Of a DNA stretch of 64,000 nucleotides, positions 44,582 through 56,500 are shown piece by piece. Source of the stretch: Paenibacillus amylolyticus (GTDB taxonomy: Bacteria; Bacillota; Bacilli; Paenibacillales; Paenibacillaceae); contig NZ_RIAS01000011.1 in NCBI RefSeq assembly GCF_003719335.1, forward strand, positions 124,001 through 188,000. Direction: 5' to 3'. The first letter of the stretch is position 1; each line of letters begins with the position of its first letter. Under the pieces are notes generated by a model, which had not been told where the DNA came from, did not search any database, and was given only the letters and a program-made list of their open reading frames with translations. The translations under genes and the position numbers were made by a program.

Positions 44582-47500
44582 TTAGAAAAAATCCATCTCG
44601 ATCAGATCGGCCAGTGTACCTTCATTCATGTCCTCTTCAGGGAATTTAATCTGATTGATTTCAATATGAGGTTCACAGCCTATCGTTGTCAGAATTAGAA
44701 GCAAGTGTTGTGACATGGCTGCAATCGTGGTTTTTTCAAATAGAATTGTGCTATATTCAAAAGCGGCATCAATCTGCTGATCCGACTCGGTAACATACAG
44801 TGTTAAATCAAACTTGGATACGCGATTATTTGGAGCAACTGGCATACAGGTGAGACCATCCATATGCATCTCTGACGGACCTGAATTTTGCAATACAAAC
44901 ATCGTGTCAAACAGCGGGTTCCGCCGTGCATCCTTGGTCAGATTAACTTTTTTGATTAATTCCTCAAACGGATAATCCTGATTCTCATAAGCGTTCAGCA
45001 TATGTTCTTTAACTTCCAGCAGATATACTGCAAATGTTTTATCCGCTGCAGGCTGATTTCGAACAGCAAGTGTATTCACGAACATGCCCATCACCGGCTC
45101 CAGCTCCGCATGTGTTCTTCCCGCAATCGGCATACCCACGATGATATCCTCTTGTCCACTATATTTAGACAACAAAATGGTATAAGCCGCGAGCAGGATC
45201 ATGTATAACGTTGCTCCCGTCTGAGTTTCCAATTTTCTCAGGCTTATGGCCAGGTCTTCGTTCACAGCAATTTCCAATAAATCCCCCTCATAACGCAGCG
45301 ATTCGGGTCTTTCATAATCTGTTGGCAATTCCAATAGAGGAATTTGCTCACTGAAGACCCCGAGCCAATACCGCTCCTGCTTTTTCATCCAATCACTGTG
45401 AAGTTGGAATTGCTGCCACTCCGCATAATCCTTGTATTGAATTCGAAGAGGAGATAGCTCTTCTCCACGATATAACTGACCGAGTTCGGACATTAGAATC
45501 TGCACAGATAGTCCATCTGCAATGATATGGTGCAGATCCACTAACAGTACATGGCAATCCTGTCGCAGTTTAATCAGCCCTGCTCTCATAAGCGGTGCTT
45601 GTCCCAGATCGAAGGTACGAATAAACTTCTCTACCTGGTCTTCCACCTCTTCTTCCACTGCCTGAATGGATTCAATGACAAACTTCACTTCAGGATATAT
45701 GATTTGTCTGGGTTCTCCTTGGATGACTTTGAAAGCAGTCCGGAGCGATTCATGACGATCTACTAACTGCTGAAAAGCTGCCTCCAATCGTGTCCGATCC
45801 AGCGCTCCTTCCAGCATAAACAGGCCTGACATGTTGTAGATGAGCTCCTCACCGGCTTTCATGCTCATAATGTACATTCTCATTTGTGCAGAAGAAATAG
45901 GATAATATTCTTTTTCCGTCGCTTGTGCAATAGGCTGGTTAACCTGCTGCTCCATCTGATTAATGTACTGGGCCATTTGTTCTATCGTCTGCCATTCAAA
46001 TACGTTTCTGACTGAGATACGAACACTCAGGTTTTGATTGATTTTGTACACCAGCTTTGTCGCGCGTAAAGAGTTGCCTCCTACATCAAAGAAACTGTCT
46101 CTTATACTGATTTTATCTATACCAAGTACGTCCTCCCAAATGGGTAGTAACGTTTTTTCCAAGGATGTTCGGGGTTCGATATATTCACTTCCCGTTTGTA
46201 TGTTTTCTAGTGGAGGCGGGAGTAAACGTCGATTAATTTTCCCATTGGAGGTCAGAGGCATATTATCGAGCTCTATAAAGTAAGCTGGAACCATATAATT
46301 GGGCAGCAGGGCAGCGAGATTTTGTTTCAACTCTCTAACGGTCTTTTCGGAATCCGCCGTAAAGTAGGCACATAGAGATTTGTCTCCGTTCTCATCCTCA
46401 TGTGCGATCACGATGACTTCTTTCACACCTGGTACAAGTAATAATGCTGCTTCAACTTCACCCACTTCAATTCGGTAGCCTCGAATCTTGATTTGATGAT
46501 CGATTCGCCCCAAATACTCGACATTGCCGTCCGGTAGCCATCTCACCAGATCTCCCGTCTTATACATCGTCGCTCCTTGGACGAAGGGATCACGCACGAA
46601 TTTTGCTGCTGTCAGTTCAGGCAAGTTCAAATATCCTCTACCTACTCCGTCACCTGAAATGCACAATTCCCCAACAACACCCACAGGCTGAACCTTTTCA
46701 TGATTGTTTAATACATACAGACGGTTATTGCCTAATGTTCGGCCAATCGGCAGATGATTTTTTCTGTTTTCTGTATCCAACTCCTCCGGAACAACACGAT
46801 ATGTCGCAGCATCGACACAGCATTCAGTCGGACCGTAAACGTTAATTATGGTTGGCAGCGAATGGTGGAGTGAAAATAAAGCAGTGAATTCAGCCACACT
46901 TTGCTGAGAAAGAGCCTCTCCGCCAATGAGCATATATTTTAATGAACTTCCGTGAACGTCTCTTGCCCTGGCAAGCAATTTCAGGTGAGCAGGTGTACCG
47001 TCGGTTACCTCAATTTCATACCGCTTGTAATAATTCATTAGCTCTTGTCCATCCCCAACCGTTTCCTTGTCTACAACAAACAAGGCATGTCCCGACAGCA
47101 GCGCGCCAAAAATCTGTTTGACCGATGCATCGAAATAGTAAGGAGCTAGTACTGCAACATGCATACCGTTATGTGATTCATTCATAACCTGGCTGAACAG
47201 CGAGGTAACTAAATGTTGAACCTGACGATGTTCGATCATGACGCCTTTTGGCATCCCCGTTGTACCGGAAGTATAGATTACATATGCCAGCTGGCTGGAA
47301 TCTCCTACCCGTTCTAAGTTGGAGAGATTAGATGCGTAGCTTTTTTCATCGTTTAAATCCATAATTTTCCCATCGAAAATGATCCTTTGTTTCAGATGCT
47401 CTTGTGTGACCAAAACCATTGCTCCTGAATCACGCAAGATATGCTGGATACGCTCTTCAGGAGAATCCGGATCAAGCGGTACATATGCCCCGCCCGCTTT

Positions 47501-50500
47501 GATAATGCCCAAGATACCAACAATCATATCCATGGAACGCTCTGTCATAAGGCCTACGAGTTGATTCGCGCATACCCCTTCAGCTCTTAGCGTATATGCC
47601 AGCTGGTTCGCCCGTTCATTCAATTGACGATACGTTAATTGCTGCTGATTACCATAACTAACAGCCAATTGGTCAGGTGATCGTTCTACCTGTGCCTCGA
47701 AGCGTTCCTGAAGGGTCTGATCCCGGGAATAGTCGATTGCGCTATCATTAAAATCATGTAATAGAACGTACTGCTCCTGTTTAGACAGCATTTGAATATC
47801 AGACAATACAACATCCGGTTCGATCACGATGTCTCTGAGGATATTCAGCAGATGTGTCTTCATTCGGTCGATGGTATTCCGTTCAAATAGATCTGTCTTA
47901 TAATTCAAGTGCATCTCCAGACACTCGTGATCATCTTCAACGATGAACATCAGATCATATAATGATACGCCGACATTGCTCTCTCTCACTTTGAAACTGC
48001 AATCTTTTTCCTGCCTTTGGTTCAACGCTGTATTTTGAAAAATATACATGGTATTAAATAATGCTGTTCCTGTCGACTCGCGATGTATGTTTAATTTTTC
48101 AACAAGATGGTCAAATAGATAGTCTTGGTTGTTCAATGCATCGAGGGATTGATTTTTGATCTCCTCGAGATAGGATCGGAACGACTTATTTGCCTTAGGC
48201 TGTGTTCGAATCGCTACCGTCTGAATAAAGACACCTACAATACGCTCAACATCTGGATGATTTCTTCCTGAGGTTGGCGTCCCTACGATAATGTCCTCTT
48301 GAGCCGTATACCGATGAAGCAACGTATTATACGCGGCTAACAACACCATAAACAATGTGGTGCCTGTCTGTTTGGCAAGACTGTTCAGCGAATCCTTCAA
48401 GTGGTGATCCAAAACAAAAGACAGTCTTGAACCAGCCGAAGTCACATAGGGTGTTCGAACAAAATCGGTAGGCAGATTCAGACTAGGTATCTCCCCACTG
48501 AATTGATCCAGCCAATATTTCTCCTGCTGACTGTAGTTTTCACCTGTCATGTAGTCTTTCTGCCAAGCAACAAAGTCCTTGTATTCAACCTTGATTTTCG
48601 GCATGTTTCTTCCGTCATATGCATCGATAAGTTCATTCGTTAGAATACCAACGGAATAGCCGTCGGATATAATATGATGCATCTCAATGAGAATCTCTGC
48701 ATGATCATCGTTAACACGAATGAATTCCGCACGTATTAACGGAGCTTGGGAGCAATTAAACGGTTTGGTAAACGCCTTGATATGCTGTTCAAATGAGTCA
48801 TAGCTTTGCTCCGAGCGTTTCACTTGAAAATCAATCGATGGGGCAATGGCTTGATAAAGTTCTCCTTCAACCAGATGAAAACTGGTGCGAAAAGCTTCGT
48901 GACGCTTCACCATTTGTTCTAATGCATCAATTAATCTAGCTTCATCTATATCTCCTCTAACGGTCAGATGACCGCACATATTCTGGAACACACTATTGGG
49001 CTCAAATTGATCCAGAAAATAGATTCGTTGTTGTGCAGGAGAAGTCTCGTAAAGCTCTTTGACCTCCAGTGGTCTAATCGGAACGATTGGGCTTACGTTC
49101 TCGTCTGTAATCAGACTGGCAAGCTCCTTCAGATGTCTATTCTTGAATAATTGAACGATCGAAATATGTTGTGCAAACTGCTGATGGACTTTGGTGAGCA
49201 TCACAGTCGCCTGGAGAGAGTTGCCTCCGAGATCAAAGAAGTGATCATTTCTGCCCACTTGATCCAGAGACAATACGTCCTCCCAAATCCGCGCCAGCTT
49301 TCGTTCAATATCATTGAGCGGATACGCAAACTCGGCAGTATGCCTAATGCTAACAGCACGTTCTGTTTTAAACTGATTGTACATATCGTCTAATTGTGCC
49401 TGTTGTTGATCTGTAAATAATGTCAACGACAAGATCTCAGCTTCAGGACGACTGACCATACGATGCAGTAAACCTATAAACCCTTCAGACCACAATTTCA
49501 TGATCTCATGTCCAATCAGATCGGTATTGTAATCAAAATCGAGATAAAGTTCATGGCTTACATCCGTAATATTTAGAAATAAATCATATGAAATATGTTT
49601 GATCGGATACGACACAAGCTTCGTTTCAATATTATCGAATTGAAGGTGATGAATCGTTCGATCCATATTAAATAAGATGCGGGTCTCCGGTGCGCTCGTA
49701 GAGGCAAGATGCTCGGATACAAGCGTTAATGGAACATACTGATGTTCCATGACAAGAGCCAACTTCTCCTTAAGCTGAACAATATGGTCCGCAACAGACT
49801 GCTCCGTTAACAAGCTGTGATGAACAGGTACAATATTGACGCAGTTGCCCATCAAAGCATTTTTCCTCATATGAGATTGACCTGCCGTAGGCACTCCGAT
49901 CACAAGCTGAGACTGCCCTGTGAGCCGATGTAAATATAAATGAAACGCGGCAAACATCGTGACAAACAAACTGTTTTTATTATTTATACTTAATGCTCGC
50001 AAGGATGCTGTTAAGGAATGATCCAGTTTCATGGAGTATCGTGCGCCTGAATATCCCTTTTGCACCTCAACGGACTGTGCCGTTGGTAGAACTACGTTCG
50101 GATAGGATAAGGAAAATTGCTTTTGCCAGAACTGCAGCCCTTGGTCATACGCACCTCTGCCCTGTTGAAGCCGCTGCCAAGTTAAATACTGACGAAATGG
50201 AGTGGCTTCTGGCAATTGAACTGGAGTTCCTCGAATAAGAGAAGAATAAATTTGTTCCAATTCTTGAACAAATAAAGCAATCGACCAGCCATCTGCAATA
50301 ATATGATGAAAGGTAAGCACCATAACATATTGATTCGCTGCCTGTTTAAGCAACGTAATTCTAAACAAAGGTTCCCCTGATTGCAGATTGAATGCTTCAC
50401 TCGCGTCGCTAGATAACCAATCGGATATTTCCTGCTCTTGCTTCTCGCCAACATACATGGAGAAATCCAGCCATGTGCAGTGAAATTCCATTACTTCCTT

Positions 50501-53500
50501 GATTTGTTGTGTCTCACGATCCGCATGAATAACAGTTCGCAGAGCTTCATGACGCTGTATGATCTGATTCACAGCTTGTTCTAGAGCGGACGGGTTCATG
50601 TCGCCCTTCATTTTCAAAATAATACTCTGATTTAATGCCGCATTTGCATCTTCACCGTGTAGTGTAGTTAGTAATAATTGCTTTTGCTCCAATGACAAGG
50701 CAATTTCCATAACAGGTGAAGCACCAGGAATAAAGCCCAGTTCCCGCAATTCACTGATCGTCTCTTTCACAATCTTAATGATTGTATTCATGTCATCCAT
50801 GGAATGAACTGTAGATATAAAGCAGTTGCGACCTTCCCAAATATATAAACCTTTATGGATTAGATGGTAGAAAAATAACTCCATATCTCCAAAGGAAATA
50901 AATCTAAACAGTGATCCAAAGTTCACCATCTGCATAGGCACATTCGATGTTTTAAAAAACTCATTTAATTCCTTTACAAGATAATCTGTTCTTTCATTTA
51001 ATTCGTCGTATAAAACTCCTGCTTCGGATTGAAGATGCTGCAGTACGGCTAACGTTACTCGCATAGTAAGCGGATGGGTACAGAATGTTCCACCAACAAA
51101 GGTTTTTTTGTCTGCGTCAGGAGGGAAAGAAGAATCACCAAAATTCCAGGAGCCTCCGTCTACAGCATTCATATATTCAGCTTTGCCCGCAACGATGCCA
51201 ATTGGCAGCCCGCCGCCAACCACTTTTCCATAGGTAACCAAATCCGCCTGAACTCCAAACCATTCCTGTGCTCCACCCAATCCGATCCTAAATCCAGTTA
51301 TGACTTCATCAAAAATAAGTGCAGTACCAGATTGTATAGTAATCTCTCTAAGTTCATGTAAAAAAGGCGTTGGTTGCAGATCAGGTCTTCGACTCTGTAC
51401 TGGCTCAACAAGCACAGCAGCCAATTCATCACCCATACGACGAATCAGTTCAAGGGATTGCGGATGGTTATAATTCAGAATGATCAAATCCTCCATAGAA
51501 CTTTTCATAATTCCAGGAGCCATGGGCAGTGCAGAAGATAAAATATTTCCGGGGTCCGCTACTCCTAATACGCCGTCATGTGTACCATGATACGACCCGG
51601 AAAATAATACAACTTTGGAACGTCCCGTTACTGCCCTTGCCAAACGAAGCGCAACCATGACAGCTTCAGTACCCGAATTATAAAATGCGACACGCTCTAC
51701 ACCTGTCAGCTCTGAAATTTTGACTGCAACATCTCCTGCCAGATCGGACATAGGGCCTAATGGAGGCATCTGTCCTTGAATGCTCTCAGCCATAATATGT
51801 TGAATAAACGATGGATTATGACCAAACAAATTCACACCAAACCCCATCGTCAAATCCAAATATTCGTTCCCGTCTACATCCCATATTTTGGACCCATCAG
51901 CACGTGCAGCAATGATGGGGTACACCATTTCCTTCCAATAAGAACGAAACCCAGCAACATTACGATTGTTGGCATGTACATAACGGGTTTGATTGGTTTT
52001 TAGCTTAGAGCCCTTGGTTTTAGCAGTATATTTGGCTATAAATTGTTCAATATATTGGTTCTGCAAATCTGAGAATGGACTTTCTTCTTGAATTTTCAGT
52101 GATTGATACGGTATAAACGGCTTGATTTGTTTGGAATCGAGATTAGATGTAACGTTTTCCGTTCGAATCCCCTTACCATTTTCATTGTTTGCTTCCATAT
52201 TGGGCACTTCTCTGACCTTTTTAACTTCATTGAGTTCATTAAGTTCATTGAGTTCATCGTGTTTAGGATGTTTCATTTGCGAATGATTCACTTGAGCAGC
52301 TGTTTGCTCACCCAATAGCAAATTCAGACTTTTTAATTGGGATTCCATCAGCTGAATGGCAGACATCACAATTTGGTCTGAATTCGCTGATGATCTGGCC
52401 GGATTTGTATGAGGCACCGATGCAAGATGTTGTTGTTCAGAATGTTCCTGTTCTGGCGCATCATCTAAGTGTGCAGACATATCAAAACCCTTTGTATTCT
52501 CTGACACATATTGCACTAAGGAATGGATATTCGTAAGATTCTCAAAAAACATCTCCATCGGAATATCCAGGCCAAACCCGTCTAATATCTCTTTCTTGAT
52601 TTGCACAAGGATGATGGAGTCCAGTCCCATCTGCAGAAAATGGGCATGTTCATCTAGTTCTGCCAGTTTCAGACCGGATGCGCGGCTGATGCTTGTCTTA
52701 ATTTTCAATTGTACATCGTTTGTTTTTTTCTCCATTGGAACCCCATTCCTTTCTACCTTATGTTTTGCAGATACCGGTTGTTTGACTTCGATCCAACACC
52801 TTTTCTGCTCAAAAGGATATAAAGGCAATGGAATTTTAGGGATGATCTCGCCTTCGTACAGCCTCTCCCAATCGATCACTGCCCCTTGTGTAAATAACTC
52901 ACCGAATGAACGTAATGATTCTGCCTTTGGCAGTGCATAGAGATGATCGGAAGCGATAGCCCTGTCTTTTTTGGCATAGCCAAAATAAACGTCGGAAATC
53001 TTGTTTTCTCCATGTGCAATTTGTTTCAATTTTCCATACAGTTCCTGTGCACTCTTTGCAACGATGGCAAGCCGATAATCCAGACTAGCCCTTCCCCTAC
53101 TTGCTGTGTAACAGATTTGTTGAACGCTAACGTTGCTGTGCTCTTCTATATACTGAATATACATTCTGATCAGGTCATTCAGTGCCCGTTCATTAAGAGC
53201 AGATAACACAAATAGGTGAGGCTCTTGATCCGATGTTTGTTGTACTGTCTGTGATGGAACATATTCTTCAAGAACCACATGCGCGTTTGTGCCGCTGAAG
53301 CCAAACGAGCTGACCCCGCATCGTAAAGGTCGATCTTCGTCAGTCAAAGCCATCAATTCCTGATTCACATAAAAAGGAGAAGATTCAAATTTCAGTGCCG
53401 GATTAGGCTTATTAAAGTGGACCAACGGCGGAATCGTCCTATGTTGTAACATGAGAACAGATTTAATTAATCCGGCGATACCCGCCGCTTCAAAACTATG

Positions 53501-56500
53501 TCCTATGTTGGTTTTAGCGGACCCGATCGCACAAAATTGTTTTCGATCCGTATATTTTTCAAAAGCCTTACGTAAAGCATTAAATTCAACGGGATCACCT
53601 AATTTGGTGCCTGTTCCATGTGCTTCTATGAAATGCAGTGTATCCGGTGAAATGCCAGCCTCTCTCCACGCCTGTTCAATGACATTCGTCTGTGACTCGG
53701 GATTAGGCGCTGTTATACCAACCGTTCTACCATCTTGATTAATCGCACTTCCTTTGATTACGCCATAGATATGGTCGCCGTCCTGCATGGCTTGTTGCAA
53801 TGGCTTCAGCATAACCGCTCCAACACCTTCACCAAAGCCTGTACCGTTCGCGTCTTCGCTAAACGTTCGTGTCAATGCATCTGGAGATTCCATATCCAGT
53901 CCGATACTGATCGGTAACAACGCGGTTCGAATCCCTCCTGCAATAGCCATCTCACAATCTCCTGCAAGCAAACCTTTACATGCCATATGAACCGCAACAA
54001 GCGAGGAAGAACAAGCTGTATCAATTGTCAGTGCCGGACCCTTCAAATTTAAAAAATATGCGATTCTGCTCGCCAGTACAGATGGTAAATTTCCAATAAT
54101 ATAGTGTTTGATCTCTGAAGGATAACTTGCCGTGATAAGTCGTTCATAATCATACCCAACTTTGGAATAACCCACATACACGCCAACATGACTGCCATTA
54201 ATCCCTGCACCTGCATACCCCGCATCTTCGATCGTATGCCATGCTGTTTGCAAAAACATTCTTTGATTCGGGTCCATAAATTGGGCAGTTCTCGGGGTTA
54301 ATCCAAAGAATGAATAATCAAATTGATCGATTTGATCTAAATAACCGCCTTTGATCCATTCCAGTTGATCCGTTTCATTCCGAATGGACTGAATATAATC
54401 CGTTGCGTCTTGTATCCGATGCTCAGGATAATCCTGAATATAGTGCTTTCCCTCTTCTAGGACACGCCAAAAATCACTTGCATTCGATGCTCCGGGAAAA
54501 TTCATAGACATACCAATGATGGCTATATCATTTGATGATGACTCATGTTCCCGAGCTGGGTGGACTTTTTTATTTTCACTGCGACTACCAGCCAAATATC
54601 CTGCTAAATCCGTTATTGAGGGATAGGTAAAGAGATCCGTAACGGCTATCTCTTCTCCATATTTCTCTTCGATACGTTCAGCGATCTGGGCCAGCTGCAA
54701 TGAAGTTGCACCCATATCGAAATAGCTATCTTCAACTTTAATCCTTTTCCCCACCAAAACATCAGAAAATAGGGATATCAGTTCCCGTTCCAAGACTTGA
54801 ACAGAAACGGTTTCCATTTCTCTTCCTGTATCCTTCATAAGTGCTTCTTGGATAAGTGCAGATTCTACTGAAAACTTTCCAGCTTCATATTGCTTGGCTA
54901 ACTGATAGCGCTGAATTTTTCCGCTCGTTGTTTTCGGTAATTTTTTAATAGGCAGTACTTCCTTGACACTCCATCCTCCATGGATATATAAATGCTTTTT
55001 AATTTCTTTTACGAGTGGCAGAAAGTGTTCGATCTTTTTTTTATAAACGACAAAAACGATAATTTCTTCGCTCTGACTATTCGAATCGTACACACCGCAA
55101 GCCGCAATTCTGCCGAGTTCAATCTCGTGCAATTGAATAGCTACACGCTCGATGTCATGAGGATATATATTTTTACCATTCATGAAGATAATGTCTTTCT
55201 CTCGTCCTGTGACCACAAGAGAACCGTTCATGGTAAAGCCCAAATCCCCTGTAATTACCCAACCATCACGAGTAAATACGTTCTCGGTTGCCATCTGATT
55301 ATTGTAGTATCCTTGGGTGACGTTATCTCCCTGAATTTGTATCCTGCCGATAACATAATCTGGAACGGGATTCATATCCTCATCACATATTCGGACATGA
55401 CAATAGTCCACAGCTCGACCAACGACAGCAAACGATGCCACATGCTCTGCATCCTTCTCGACTTCAATGACATGCTCAACAAAATTCAGGTGATCGCGGT
55501 GTACATATACCGCAGCAAATTCTTTCTCTGTTGGAGGAAAGCAGACTGCCACGGATGCCTCTGCTAATCCATACACGGTAAACATAGCCGTTTTCTTCAA
55601 CTGATAGGCTGATAACACATTCAGAAACTCATGGCAAACCTCTGGTAATATAGGTTCGGCACCATTATAGATGACTCTGACACATGATAGATCCCATCCA
55701 TCGGCCTTGTCTTCACGGAAAAAATTCAAAAAATACTTGTAACCAAAGTTAGGAGAGGAGAGGATAGTGGCTCTATGTTGATTGACTTTTTTCATCCATA
55801 GAATTGGTTTTCGAATAAATAGTTCCGTTGGGATCAGATATTGATGAATACCCGCCACGAATGGAACGAGGTGGAATCCGATCAAACCCATATCATGGGT
55901 GAGCGGCATCCAAGAGAGGAAACGATCATCCGAGCTGATTTTTGTACCATTGATTGCAGCACACGCATTGTATATCAGGTTTCGATGGGTGAGCATAACA
56001 CCTTTGGGATCACCGGTTGATCCAGACGAGAATTGAATAAATGCCAGGTCGTCCGACTTGGGCTCGTTATATCTAACAACATCATACTTATATACCTGGT
56101 CATGTATTATATCCGTTCTTTTCTCCAGCTGATGATGGAAATCTGACATTTCATGCTCCAAAGCAAAATTTTTCATTTTACCCAGCACTTTCTCAGATGC
56201 AATCATGAAAGGGTCCTTCAGCAAATCCCAAATACGGTATACTTTCATATTTTGTTCTTCATCTTCACCAATACTTACAGGTACAGGTATCATTCCACCC
56301 AATATACAAGCCCAAAATGCGACAATAAATCGTTTGTTTTCTTGAATCTGAAAAATAATCTCCTGCCCTGGTTTTATGCCGATTTCTTGTAGATATCCCA
56401 AATAACCTTTGGCTTCGTTAAATAATTGACGATAGGACATCAAAGTTTCCATTTTATCAGAATCAATAAAACGAATACCTCGGTCTGTTGTATTACTTCT

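Noticed and set aside
52235..52265. Nine-nt tandem repeat encoding Leu-Asn-Glu in the first synthetase
   Set aside because: A short coding linker repeat between ACP2 and the aminotransferase; only three to four units, nothing mobile.
54992..55567. 191-codon plus-strand frame
   Set aside because: Antisense to the acyl-AMP ligase domain; composition and lack of ribosome site argue against a gene.
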